From: JAEWSN01 sp942493335
Lineage (GTDB): Bacteria; Bacillota; Clostridia; DSM-8532
Assembly: GCA_942493335.1 (NCBI GenBank)
Contig: OW818693.1
Coordinates: 1,488,001-1,552,000, forward strand
Reading direction: 5' to 3'
DNA: 64,000 nucleotides
Below, piece after piece: positions 15,966 through 25,135 of the stretch. Below the pieces are notes generated by a model. The model ran no database searches. It was not told the origin of the DNA and saw only the letters and a list, made by a program, of their open reading frames with translations. How positions within the stretch are numbered: position 1 is the stretch's first letter; each line of letters starts with the position of its first letter. Made by a program: the position numbers and the translations under genes.

Positions 15966-17903
15966 TCAACTGCCGGAACCCAGTTGACTGGCCAGCCAAC
16001 TGCTCTGCGAACTCATCTTTTGAAGTGCAGACTCCATGGCAGTGAATTTGGTGTAATATGCATTTTCTTTTTTCTCAAGCGAATCCAGCATGGTGGTGAT
16101 CCGCTCGTTGTACCCTTTCAATTCAGTATAAATGGAATTGTTGATGACGGACATGTCACCTGCGATGCCGGCTTTTTCAAGAAGAGTCCCCTTTTTTCCA
16201 TTCGCATCACGCGACGTCGTGATATTGTCCTCAAGGATGTCCGACAACCGCTGGAACACACCGGACTGATTGTATCGCGTTGTCCGCTCGCTCGCGGTGA
16301 GTGTTCTTGTATACGAAGGAACATCCGCCGAAACTCCGTTCAGAAGCTTCTGTGTCTGATCCGGCTTGTTCTGCAGCGCATCCCGCAGTTTGGTCTCATC
16401 AAGGGTCAGCTTGCCTTTATCCAGATAACTGGTTGACGAGAGACCGATATCGCGGAGTGTCAGCCCGGCACCTTCAACCGTATCATTCAAAGCACGGCGC
16501 ATCTCCTCGGAGATTTTCGAAAGGATGCTGTCATTCTGCAGCAATCCGGTTTTCGCTCTGGCTTCCCAATTTGTGATATCGGTATCCTTCATGACCTCCT
16601 TCTGCGCATCTGTCAGAGGGAGGTAATTCCGATCGTATCTTTCAGTGACCTTTGTATTCAGCAAATCAAGTTGGGCATTGAATTTTTCGACAAAACCCTT
16701 GATCTTGCCAATGGCGCCTTCCACATCCTGTGTGATCGAAATCGTTTCACCGGTTGCAGCCACATCATGTTCCTTATTGAGGGTGTAGGAAACGCCATTG
16801 AGCTGGAAACTGTTGCTGCTGCGTACGATGGTTTGCCCATCGATCGTTGCGCTTGCATCGGTTCCCTCGTTGGCGGGGGCTACAGGATTGGCCGTGTTGA
16901 TACCCAACGCTGCGAAGAAGTTACTTGTCGTCTCAGTGAGTTTGATATTGTCACCGGCGCCAAGCTGTTTTGCTTTGATGGAGATCTTGTCAGTGGCTTC
17001 ATCGTATGTCATCCGGACATTGGCCGTTCCATCCGTGTTGATGGCATTCATCACGGTAGAAAAGGCAGTTGTCTTCGCAAAGGAGAAACCTTTCCCATTG
17101 ATACTGAAGTTCACATTGTCCCCGTCAAAGGTAAAGGCGGTTCCCAAATGTGCGGACATGTCCGCCAAAGTATCCGAAGTCTTAATGCGGTTGGAAGTAT
17201 CAGAAGCAATGCCGAGGGATGTGGCGATATCCGTCGTTGCTGAAGAAGCCACGCTGAGCTTTCCCGCTCCGCCTGTCGTTGTGAAGGACAGTGTTCCGCC
17301 CGCTGTATTTCCGCTTGAATAATTGACCGCAATCTTGCCTGTCCCAAACTCAGTATTCAGTGCAGCCTGCAAGGTCGTTTGAATGTCTGGATTCGAACCG
17401 GAATAATCAGCCAACGCAATTTCACGGGTAACTCCGTCCAATGTGACCTTGAAGGACTTGCCACTCAAGTTCAAGTCGGGCACGGTCCCGGAAATGGCTT
17501 TGCTGATTCCTGCCGCGCTTATGGACGTATCCGCAGTCGCAAGCTTGTTCACCTTGACCAGATGAGCCATCATGTCCGCGTCCGCAGATGCGGTAGCCGT
17601 CACATAGGCATCCGAACTGGACTTTGCCGCAACCGCCTGGATGGTGTTGCTGGACAACATGTTAGTGGCCGGTGTCAGCACATCGAAATAAGTGCTCTTG
17701 AATCCGCGAAGTGATGTTGTTATATCGCGGTAGGCAGCCTGACGCCATTCCACCACCTGACGTTTCTGCTGAAGCAGTGTCAGGGGCATTTTCTCTGCAT
17801 CCATCAGGCTTTTGATGGTTGACTCCGTATCAAATCCGGACAAGCCGGTCAGTCGATTTGAGAAACTGCTTGCATAATTCCCGATTCCGTTCAAAGAAGT
17901 CAC
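15966..17903 (-). CDS. fliD: Flagellar hook-associated protein 2 (filament cap)
   Basis: A 645-residue FliD. The N-terminal region (RLTGLSGFDTESTIKSLMDAE, then KRQVVEWRQAAYRDI) and the C-terminal coiled region (ERITTMLDSLEKKENAYYTKFTAMESALQKM) match the FliD_N and FliD_C domains, with a variable Thr/Ser/Ala-rich middle. It caps the filament and promotes flagellin folding at the tip. The start is GTG 17903, overlapping the flaG stop (GTGA) with GAAAGAAGG upstream. Confidence 0.94.
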   Translation of the reverse strand: MTSLNGIGNYASSFSNRLTGLSGFDTESTIKSLMDAEKMPLTLLQQKRQVVEWRQAAYRDITTSLRGFKSTYFDVLTPATNMLSSNTIQAVAAKSSSDAYVTATASADADMMAHLVKVNKLATADTSISAAGISKAISGTVPDLNLSGKSFKVTLDGVTREIALADYSGSNPDIQTTLQAALNTEFGTGKIAVNYSSGNTAGGTLSFTTTGGAGKLSVASSATTDIATSLGIASDTSNRIKTSDTLADMSAHLGTAFTFDGDNVNFSINGKGFSFAKTTAFSTVMNAINTDGTANVRMTYDEATDKISIKAKQLGAGDNIKLTETTSNFFAALGINTANPVAPANEGTDASATIDGQTIVRSSNSFQLNGVSYTLNKEHDVAATGETISITQDVEGAIGKIKGFVEKFNAQLDLLNTKVTERYDRNYLPLTDAQKEVMKDTDITNWEARAKTGLLQNDSILSKISEEMRRALNDTVEGAGLTLRDIGLSSTSYLDKGKLTLDETKLRDALQNKPDQTQKLLNGVSADVPSYTRTLTASERTTRYNQSGVFQRLSDILEDNITTSRDANGKKGTLLEKAGIAGDMSVINNSIYTELKGYNERITTMLDSLEKKENAYYTKFTAMESALQKMSSQSSWLASQLGSGS

Positions 17904-18283
17904 CTTCTTTCATCTACTAAGAGGCCAGCCATTTCGAGCATGTTTGCAACCATATCCAGGATCTTCTTGGATGGGATTTCCCGGATGACCTCTTTCGTGT
18001 TCGTATCAATGATCCGGACTATCATATCGTTCGTTCGGTCATAGGCTTCAAACTGCAGGGAGGTCTCCCTCGCGATCATTTGTTTGTTTGCCTTGTCGAC
18101 TGCCATGCGAACCAAGCGGTTGTTCGCGTCCACAGGCATATCGCCTTCCACAGGCGTCTTTTGCTCAGCTTTCACTTTTTGGGCGGCTTCCTGACTGGTT
18201 GCCGGAGACAACGGCAAGGGTTGTTGCCGATCGGCCGAGTACTCCGGAATTCTGACTGTAGCATCCGTGCCATCAATTCTCAT
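17900..18283 (-). CDS. flaG: FlaG family protein (YvyC-like)
   Basis: A 127-residue protein with a disordered Pro/Gln-rich first half and a FlaG domain in the second half (LQFEAYDRTNDMIVRIIDTNTKEVIREIPSKKIL). FlaG proteins influence filament length and are usually encoded just before fliD, as here, with a four-base overlap. The start at 18283 has CGGAGGG. Confidence 0.9.
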   Translation of the reverse strand: MRIDGTDATVRIPEYSADRQQPLPLSPATSQEAAQKVKAEQKTPVEGDMPVDANNRLVRMAVDKANKQMIARETSLQFEAYDRTNDMIVRIIDTNTKEVIREIPSKKILDMVANMLEMAGLLVDERR

Positions 18284-18350
18284 ACTGATCCCTCCGTGAA
18301 TCATCCTGCTCTTTATATCGGCAAAACCAACAGAAACCTGTAGTGGAATC

Positions 18351-19469
18351 TCATCGATCTTCCTTGCTATTCTTCAAATCCTGGATGACTTGACAAACAT
18401 GACTGATGGCATCCACACTCAGCCCGACCGAACTTGGAAGATTCACCCCTCGGCCTGAAACCTCCAGGGTTACCCGCATGTCTCCGTGCCTGCATGTCTT
18501 GTAGGGAGGCATGGTGTGAACAGGGACAAAGAACGGCCTTGCTTCAATGCCCTGCTCCTTCAATTCATGAAGCAAACAATCCCGATCCTGGCCGTATACA
18601 TCCTCCACCAAAATGGAATAAAGCCAGTACACATTTTCTACCCACGGTTTTTGGACCGGTAAGGTGATGCCCTCCACGTCCTTCAAGCAGGAGGCGTAAT
18701 GGTCTGCGATTCTCCTTTTTGACGAGATCCGAATTCCAATGTTTTCCAACTGCGCGACGCCCATGGCAGCCAATAGATTGGGCATACGGTCATTATACCC
18801 CACTTCATCATGGAAAAATCCGCCATTCTCCAAAACGCTCTTGGCCTGATTCGACAGGTATTTCGCATGGTTCCCGATTTTGACATCGTTGGTGGCCAGC
18901 ATGCCACCCGCACCGGTTGTGATCAATTTGTTGCCATTGAAGCTAAAGCATCCCATATGCCCGATGGTACCGGTTGGCCTCCCTTTATAGAGGGAACCCA
19001 AGGATTCTGTCGCATCTTCAATCACAAACAATCCATGCTTTTCCGCGATGCGCATGACCTCATCCATGTCTACCGGATGTCCATAAATGTGCACAGGCAG
19101 AATCGCCTTGGTTTTCTCTGAAATCAGTTCCTCAATTTGTTTTGCATCCATGACATAGGTGTCCCGACAGACATCCACGAAGACCGGTTCCGCTCCCACA
19201 TATCGGATGGTGTTCACAGGGGATATGAAAGTCATGGAGGGAACGATGACCTCATCCCCTTCCCCGATGCCAAGGCACTTCAGCGCCATGTGGAGTGCCG
19301 CCGTGCCATTGACCATGACTACAGCCTTTTCCACCTGCAAATACTCCGCGAATTTTTCCTCAAACAGATCTACATAACTGCCTGCGCTGGAAACCCAGTT
19401 GGTGTCCAGACACTCCTTGATGTACTTCCATTCATTTCCATCGATACTGGGGATACATAACGGAATCAT
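18351..19469 (-). CDS. legC: Legionaminic acid pathway aminotransferase (LegC-type, DegT/DnrJ/EryC1 fold)
   Basis: A 372-residue PLP-dependent nucleotide-sugar aminotransferase. VNGTAALHMAL and the PLP-lysine segment SFNGNKLITTGAGGM are clear. The N-terminus IPLCIPSIDGNEWKYIKECLDTNWVSSAG is typical of LegC/PglE-like enzymes that aminate a 4-keto-6-deoxy-HexNAc. Its position after LegB supports action on the GDP-linked 4-keto sugar. The start at 19469 has GCGAGG. It is the last gene of the glycosylation island, 67 bp before flaG. Confidence 0.88.
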   Translation of the reverse strand: MIPLCIPSIDGNEWKYIKECLDTNWVSSAGSYVDLFEEKFAEYLQVEKAVVMVNGTAALHMALKCLGIGEGDEVIVPSMTFISPVNTIRYVGAEPVFVDVCRDTYVMDAKQIEELISEKTKAILPVHIYGHPVDMDEVMRIAEKHGLFVIEDATESLGSLYKGRPTGTIGHMGCFSFNGNKLITTGAGGMLATNDVKIGNHAKYLSNQAKSVLENGGFFHDEVGYNDRMPNLLAAMGVAQLENIGIRISSKRRIADHYASCLKDVEGITLPVQKPWVENVYWLYSILVEDVYGQDRDCLLHELKEQGIEARPFFVPVHTMPPYKTCRHGDMRVTLEVSGRGVNLPSSVGLSVDAISHVCQVIQDLKNSKEDR

Positions 19470-19611
19470 GTGTCGACCTCGCTTTATGCTATTCGGCATT
19501 GGTCATTAGATTACGTTCCGGGTATCAGGAGTTTGAACTTACTATACGATTCCTGTTTCACATTGCAATCCGGAAATGGCCTTCATCTTTTTCGTGTCAG
19601 GCATGAACGAT

Positions 19612-20604
19612 TCAAACGTTGTATATATCGGGCTTGTAGGTGCTCAGGTTTTTTCCGATCCATTCCATGGTTTCAGCAAGACCTTCATCCAGGGAATAAC
19701 TCGGAGTCCAGCCGATCAGCTCCGCCGCCTTCGCATTGTTGCACCAAAGTCTGTTCACCTCGCTGTTTTGGGGCCTCAGACGGTTTTCATCGCATTCAAT
19801 GGCAACGGTCCGACCACTGAGGGCAATGATCTTGTCAGCAAGATCCCCAATCGTGATTTCGCTGTTGTTCCCGATGTTGACGACCTGGCCGACACTCTCA
19901 TCGGACTCAGCCATCTTAACAAAACCTCTGGCCGTATCCTTCACAAAGGTCAGATCCCGCCTGGGGGACAACGCACCCAGCTTGATCACACTTTTTCCTG
20001 CGAGAACCTGTGAGATGATCGTTGGAATCACAGCCCGGGCCGACTGCCGCGGTCCATAGGTATTGAAGGGTCTGAGCGTTGCCACGGGAAGGCTAAAGGA
20101 GCAAAAGTAGCTTTCCGCCATTTTGTCCGCACCGATTTTACTGGCGGAATAGGGGGATTGGCCTTGGAGCGGATGTTTTTCGTCAATGGGCGTATAGAGC
20201 GCAGTTCCATAAACCTCGCTCGTGGAGGTCTGAACGATTTTCTTCACATTGTGGACGCGGGATGCTTCCAGCACATTCAAGGTTCCTTCAATATTGGTTC
20301 GCAAATAGGAAGCTGGCGACTGATAGGAATAAGGGATGGCGATCAACGCCGCCAGGTGGAAAACAACATCCTTGCCCTGAACCACCTTCGAAATGTTGTC
20401 ATATTCCCGGACATCTCCGGTATAAACTTCAATTTCCTTTTTCACAGCAGGGTCCAGCGTGTCAAGCCACCCCCAGTTGTTGAAGGAGTTGTATTGAACA
20501 AGGGCGGTCACCCTGCATCCCATCTTCACGAGTTCCTCGGTCAGGTGGCTTCCGATGAAACCTTCCGATCCTGTGACAAGAATTTTCTCATTTTCCAGCT
20601 TCAT
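19612..20604 (-). CDS. legB: NAD-dependent GDP-GlcNAc 4,6-dehydratase (LegB-type)
   Basis: A 330-residue extended SDR enzyme. The dinucleotide-binding GSEGFIGSHL (residues 12-21) and the YSASK catalytic motif (about 150) with the TSTSEVYG serine/threonine stretch are present. LPVATLRPFNTYGPRQSARAVIPT is typical of LegB/sugar 4,6-dehydratases. It makes the 4-keto-6-deoxy intermediate for LegC. Its start overlaps the preceding nucleotidyltransferase gene by 17 bp. Confidence 0.9.
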   Translation of the reverse strand: MKLENEKILVTGSEGFIGSHLTEELVKMGCRVTALVQYNSFNNWGWLDTLDPAVKKEIEVYTGDVREYDNISKVVQGKDVVFHLAALIAIPYSYQSPASYLRTNIEGTLNVLEASRVHNVKKIVQTSTSEVYGTALYTPIDEKHPLQGQSPYSASKIGADKMAESYFCSFSLPVATLRPFNTYGPRQSARAVIPTIISQVLAGKSVIKLGALSPRRDLTFVKDTARGFVKMAESDESVGQVVNIGNNSEITIGDLADKIIALSGRTVAIECDENRLRPQNSEVNRLWCNNAKAAELIGWTPSYSLDEGLAETMEWIGKNLSTYKPDIYNV

Positions 20605-21667
20605 TCGAACCCTCCCTGAACAGATCCTGATAATCCGTATTCGCTTTCGAAAAATCGTCCATCTGTCCGATGTCCATCCAGTACTCGGTAATCGGAAAAC
20701 TGCCGACCTTCCGGTCGGTTTTCAGGCAGATGTCGATCAGCTTCGTGATGTCGAAATATTCGTCCTCCGGAATCAGATCGATCACATCCGGTTCCAGACA
20801 GTACATTCCCCCATTGATGAAGAATCCGATTTCCGGCTTTTCCTTGAGGGAAACAACGGATTCCTCCCGAATGTCCACAACGCCGTAAGGGATCTGCATG
20901 TCGTATTTCTTGGTTCCGATGGTCATGGTGTTTTTATGCTTCAGATGATAATTCATAAACTGTTCAAAATTCAGTTTCGTCAGAATATCCCCGTTCAACA
21001 CAAAAAAGGACTTGGTGATATACTGCTTGGCCAGCCGGATTGCACCTGCTGTTCCGAGTCTCTTTTTTTCTGTTACATACTGGATGTTCACCCCGAAATT
21101 CGAGCCATCCTGAAAATAATTCTGTATGATTTCCGCCTTATAGTTCAGGCACAGGACGATGTTCGTGTATCCGTAGGACTTCATCTGGTCAATGATGGTT
21201 TCGATGATGGGTTTCGGACCGACCCGCAGCATGGGCTTTGGAATGTCGCGGGTCAGCGAGGAGAGTCTGGTTCCAAGCCCGCCCGCCATGATGACAACCC
21301 AATTGTCCTTCGTTTCCTTCAGGAAGAATTCATATTGGAAGATCAGGTCGGTAAGCCGCATGTCGTCGTCCAGCACAGGAATCTGCGAGATGGCTTTCCT
21401 CAGAAACAACGTTTCAATCAATGTGCGGGAATAATGCTCCGATACAAAGGTGAAATTCTCATTCATGATCAATTTGATGGAGTCATTGAGCGAAATGCCC
21501 TTCAATATGGCTCTTCGGACATCACCGTCCGTTATGGTCCCAATCAGTCGCTCCCCTTCATCGATGACCAGCGCGATTCCCCTGGAACCTTTGTCGATCA
21601 CTTCCATCGCCTGTTTGATGATGGTGTCAGGCGTAATCATGAGCCGTTTCATTTCATCGCGTTCCAT
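20588..21667 (-). CDS. ptmE: CBS-domain sugar-1-phosphate guanylyltransferase (PtmE-like)
   Basis: A 359-residue protein. Two CBS motifs fill roughly residues 1-115 (ITPDTIIKQAMEVIDKG; LIGTITDGDVRRAIL). A nucleotidyltransferase domain follows (MAGGLGTRLSSLTRDIPKPMLRVG; VLNGDILT). This is the layout of PtmE, which makes GDP-glucosamine as the start of the legionaminic acid pathway in Campylobacter; here it lies directly before legB. The CBS pair may sense adenine nucleotides. The start at 21667 has GGGAG. Guanylyl versus other nucleotide specificity is inferred from context. Confidence 0.87.
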   Translation of the reverse strand: MERDEMKRLMITPDTIIKQAMEVIDKGSRGIALVIDEGERLIGTITDGDVRRAILKGISLNDSIKLIMNENFTFVSEHYSRTLIETLFLRKAISQIPVLDDDMRLTDLIFQYEFFLKETKDNWVVIMAGGLGTRLSSLTRDIPKPMLRVGPKPIIETIIDQMKSYGYTNIVLCLNYKAEIIQNYFQDGSNFGVNIQYVTEKKRLGTAGAIRLAKQYITKSFFVLNGDILTKLNFEQFMNYHLKHKNTMTIGTKKYDMQIPYGVVDIREESVVSLKEKPEIGFFINGGMYCLEPDVIDLIPEDEYFDITKLIDICLKTDRKVGSFPITEYWMDIGQMDDFSKANTDYQDLFREGSNEAGK

Positions 21668-21816
21668 CCGAAATCTCCCATCGAATATCAGAATGTACCG
21701 GTAACCGGCTCCATTTCCTGGGAACCGTCATCGCAGGTCACAACAGGTGCCTGGATATCTCAAAGATTGCCGGTGAAAGGCAACCGCCCGAATGATGCCT
21801 GTACATACCAGATATA

Positions 21817-23685
21817 TCACATATTCGTGTCATCGAACCATTTGCTGAAGCGGATATGCCTAGCCGGAACGCCTGCAACGACCGAATTTGGCGGAATGTC
21901 ACGTACCACGGCACTCCCTGCACCGATGATGCAATTCTCACCGATGCGGATTCCCTGAATGACGACCGCACCTGCACCTATCAGGCAATTGTCCCCGATC
22001 GTGACCCCACCGGACAGGGTGGCTCCGGGCGCCACATGGATGTTGTTGCCCAGAATGCAGTCATGCTCGATAATGCACCCCGTATTGAGGATGCAGTTGC
22101 TGCCAACCCGTACGCCTGCATTGATGATGCTGCCTGCCATCAAGGCATTTCCATCCCCAAATTCAGCAGAATCCGAGACAACACTTGCGCCATGGACCAC
22201 ACTGACAAGCTCGAAGCCCGATTCCCGCGCCTTCCTGTACAATTTCAACCTGGGCTGGAAGCTCTCCACCATACCCAGGGTGATCAGGGCCTTTCGCACG
22301 CCTTTGCCCGCCAACTCCACAAGGATGTCATCCGTTCCGATGACAGGTACGCCAAGAACGGACTGTCCGATTTTTGCCTCATCCTTGTCGGTGATTCCGA
22401 CGATGTGAAACGCCGGATGGTATTTCCGGATGATCTCAATGATGACTTTTGCATGGCCGCCCGCTCCCATCAGCACGATCGGCGAGGCGTCCACCGGGCG
22501 GGGCGCTCCGGCAGACTCCATATCGTAAAATCTCTTTTTCAGCAGGGAAGCCTTGTCGCCAAAGTCGACCGTCTTTATCGCAGCCAGAATCCGCCCTGCG
22601 GTCTTGCCGTCCCCGTAAGGATTCACAAGCGAAGCGATGGATTCTTCGAAGTCTTTCGAAAGAGCCCTGTCAAGCGCCATCCGGATGTCGCTCCTGCGGC
22701 ATGCGCAGTCGATGACATTCCCCGGCCGAATCCTTCCGCCCTGCCGGTCCCCGATGTTCACAACGGGTATTCTGAACGAGGCGCTCTCAAGGATGCCGCT
22801 TGAAGTATTCCCGATCATCAGCCTGGCATGACGCATCGCACTCAGGTAGGCTCGCTGCCCCAGATTCTTGACCAAGGTGATCCTGGAGGGGTATGCAGCA
22901 GCTGCCCTCTCGATGACCTCAAGGATCGCAAGACCGCCTGCATCCATGTTTGGTGCCGTCACCAACACGGATAGGTCTGTTTCGAACAATGCCTCCATTA
23001 CCTCGCCAATCTGCATGGGCGCTGATTTTCCATCGTCCAGGGTTACAGGATGGTATGTCATCAGGGCGACTTCGCCTGAAAAATCCACGCCGGAAAAACG
23101 GGAGAGTTCCTCAACATCCATCAGGTCGACGCCCGTTATTCCATCAATTCCCAAGGCACCGACAACAAATACCCGTTCCGGATTCTCCCCCATCTGGATG
23201 ATTCTATCCCCATACGCCGGGATGGAAGGAAAATGAAGGGCTGACATCTTGGTGACCGCATGCCGGATGTTTTCATCAATCGCTCCGAAGGTGGACTCCC
23301 CGCCATGAATGTGCGCGATGGGAATCTTGTGGATGAGTGCGGCGGTGCAGACGGACAGGAGTTCGTACCGGTCTCCCAGAACGATCAGCAGATCGGGAGG
23401 ATTCTCCGCGAAAATGCCGGAAAAGCCCTGGAGGCCTTCCGCAATGGCTGCACAGACATCCTGTTCCAAATCACCCACGGGCGTCATGTTGATCAGACAA
23501 TCCGCCCGTAAGCCATCCTCCTCGATTTGGTCGACCGTTCTTCCGTGAAGGGTGGACAGATGACTTCCCGTAACCGCAAGCTTCATCTCAAAACTCTCAT
23601 CCGAAGCCATCGCCCGGATGAGAGGCTGCAGGAGTCCATAGTCCGCACGTGAGGTTGTGACTATCATCGTCTTGATTTTCTTCAT
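21817..23685 (-). CDS. Fused hydrolysing UDP/GDP-sugar 2-epimerase and sugar acetyltransferase (LegG-LegH)
   Basis: A 622-residue fusion. Residues about 1-370 are a NeuC/LegG-type hydrolysing 2-epimerase (IVTTSRADYGLL; LGDRYELL; HIHGGEST; GNTSSGILE). Residues about 400-615 are a NeuD/LegH-type acetyltransferase with a Rossmann-like start (VLMGAGGHAKVIIEII) and left-handed beta-helix hexapeptides (GVRVGSNCILNTGCIIEHD; GVTIGDNCLIGAGA). Together they would N-acetylate C4 and release 2,4-diacetamido-2,4,6-trideoxymannose. The ATG at 23685 overlaps the HisH-like stop codon (ATGA). Confidence 0.88.
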   Translation of the reverse strand: MKKIKTMIVTTSRADYGLLQPLIRAMASDESFEMKLAVTGSHLSTLHGRTVDQIEEDGLRADCLINMTPVGDLEQDVCAAIAEGLQGFSGIFAENPPDLLIVLGDRYELLSVCTAALIHKIPIAHIHGGESTFGAIDENIRHAVTKMSALHFPSIPAYGDRIIQMGENPERVFVVGALGIDGITGVDLMDVEELSRFSGVDFSGEVALMTYHPVTLDDGKSAPMQIGEVMEALFETDLSVLVTAPNMDAGGLAILEVIERAAAAYPSRITLVKNLGQRAYLSAMRHARLMIGNTSSGILESASFRIPVVNIGDRQGGRIRPGNVIDCACRRSDIRMALDRALSKDFEESIASLVNPYGDGKTAGRILAAIKTVDFGDKASLLKKRFYDMESAGAPRPVDASPIVLMGAGGHAKVIIEIIRKYHPAFHIVGITDKDEAKIGQSVLGVPVIGTDDILVELAGKGVRKALITLGMVESFQPRLKLYRKARESGFELVSVVHGASVVSDSAEFGDGNALMAGSIINAGVRVGSNCILNTGCIIEHDCILGNNIHVAPGATLSGGVTIGDNCLIGAGAVVIQGIRIGENCIIGAGSAVVRDIPPNSVVAGVPARHIRFSKWFDDTNM

Positions 23686-24350
23686 CGGCCGGAATCCATG
23701 GCGTGCAGTTTGAGAAAATTCTTCAGAATCGTCAGGCCCGCCCTTCCGCTTTTTTCCGGATGGAACTGGCATCCGTACAACGTCCCCTTCTGAATGGCGG
23801 CGGAAATGAGTCTTCCGCCATAAAAAGCATCTGCAAGACGGTTTCGGGGATCCTCGGGGAATGCTGTGAAGGAATGCACGAAATATACGGTTTCCCCTTC
23901 ATCCATCCCTGTCAGGATGGTGTTGTCCCACCGTGCCTTGTCTGCATCCGCAGGCAACGTCAGTCCGTTCCAGCCGATATGCGGGATTTTGTGCGGCAAT
24001 CCTTCCAAAGTCGTTCTTTCGATTTCCGCCACTTTCCCGGAGATAAGCCCCAGACCTTCACAATTGCCGAATTCCTCGCTCTCGTCCATCATCATCTGCA
24101 TTCCGAGGCAGATCCCCAGAAAGTACCGTTCCTTCTCCGCAAACCGTCGGATCGGCTCCACAAGCCCCCGGTCCCGCAAGCCCTTCATTCCGTCCGCAAA
24201 GGCACCCACCCCCGGAAGGACAAGGATTTCAGCATCCCGAATCCGTTCCGGAACACAGGTCAGCTCCACTTCAGCCCCGCAATGCTCGAAAGCACGGGTG
24301 ACGCTCAGGACATTGCCAATTCCATAATCGATTACGGTTACTTTTGGCAT
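23682..24350 (-). CDS. HisH-like glutamine amidotransferase of a sugar-amidination system
   Basis: A 222-residue class I glutaminase of the HisH type, with catalytic Cys in LGICLGMQM (about residue 80) and the His-Glu pair in CQFHPEKSG. There are no other histidine genes nearby; its partners are a HisF-like cyclase and an N-acetyl sugar amidotransferase, as in Pseudomonas O-antigen clusters with WbpG-WbpH/I homologues. It should supply ammonia for making an acetamidino group on a nonulosonic or related sugar. Its start overlaps the HisF-like stop by one base (TGATG). Confidence 0.88.
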   Translation of the reverse strand: MPKVTVIDYGIGNVLSVTRAFEHCGAEVELTCVPERIRDAEILVLPGVGAFADGMKGLRDRGLVEPIRRFAEKERYFLGICLGMQMMMDESEEFGNCEGLGLISGKVAEIERTTLEGLPHKIPHIGWNGLTLPADADKARWDNTILTGMDEGETVYFVHSFTAFPEDPRNRLADAFYGGRLISAAIQKGTLYGCQFHPEKSGRAGLTILKNFLKLHAMDSGR

Positions 24351-25126
24351 CAGCTGGTTCTCCTCACGTTGATCTTCCGCGCTATCGCCTGGCTCCGGAT
24401 ATCCTCTATCGCAAGCTTGCCGTAATGCAGGACATTGGCCATCGCCACTGCATCGGCCTTTCCGACCTTTACAACCTGTTCCAGGTCGTCGATGCCCCCC
24501 ATGCCACCGCTTGCGATGACCGGGATGGGAACCGCCGAGGAGACTGCATGAACCAGTTCCACGTCGAAACCCCTTGCCCGCCCTTCCCTGTCGACGGAGG
24601 TCAGGAGAATCTCACCGGCCCCGAGTTCCACGCCCCGCTTCGCCCATTCAACCACATCAAGCCCGGACTTCTCGCGCCCGTTGTCATAATAGGCTTCCCA
24701 TTTTCCTTCCTGGATCTTCTTGGCCTCGATATGAAAGACCATGCACTGGGACCCGAACTTTTGGGATATCTCGCGAATCAACTCGGGTCGCTTGATGGCG
24801 GCGGTATTGACCGCAACCTTGTCTGCGCCTGCCTTCAGAATCTCCACGACGTCCTCGATGGAACGGATGCCCCCGCCCACGGTGATCGGAATGAAGACGT
24901 TCTCCGTTGTCTGCCTGACGATATCCATCAAATTGTTGCGATTGTACAGGCTGGCGACAATATCGACATAGATGATTTCATCGATGCCCTGTTCATAGTA
25001 TCTTCTGGCGAATAGATTCGGATCTCCCAGTTTTCTGAGCCCTTCCAGCTGAACCCCTTTGACAAGGTTCGGACCTTTGACGTCCAGGCGTGCAATCAAT
25101 CGAACATTTTCCACGTTTTCCCCCAT
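24350..25126 (-). CDS. HisF-like ammonia-channel subunit of a sugar-amidination system
   Basis: A 258-residue (beta/alpha)8 barrel of the HisF family (RLIARLDVKGPNLVKGV; ITVGGGIRSIEDV; LGAGEILLTSVDREG; VIASGGMGG). The first catalytic Asp (LDVKG) and the second (TSVDREG) are retained. The usual PCLDV is ARLDV, consistent with the divergent AglZ/WbpI-type proteins in surface-sugar loci. It pairs with the HisH-like gene. The ribosome binding site for ATG 25126 is weak, and a start four codons later (GTG) is possible. Confidence 0.87.
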   Translation of the reverse strand: MGENVENVRLIARLDVKGPNLVKGVQLEGLRKLGDPNLFARRYYEQGIDEIIYVDIVASLYNRNNLMDIVRQTTENVFIPITVGGGIRSIEDVVEILKAGADKVAVNTAAIKRPELIREISQKFGSQCMVFHIEAKKIQEGKWEAYYDNGREKSGLDVVEWAKRGVELGAGEILLTSVDREGRARGFDVELVHAVSSAVPIPVIASGGMGGIDDLEQVVKVGKADAVAMANVLHYGKLAIEDIRSQAIARKINVRRTS

Positions 25127-25135
25127 GAATCAAGG

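Noticed and set aside
23682..25126. Histidine biosynthesis genes hisH and hisF
   Set aside because: No other his gene is present, the neighbours are a sugar amidotransferase and nonulosonic acid genes, and the HisF-like N-terminus differs from the standard PCLDV. A surface-sugar amidination role fits better.
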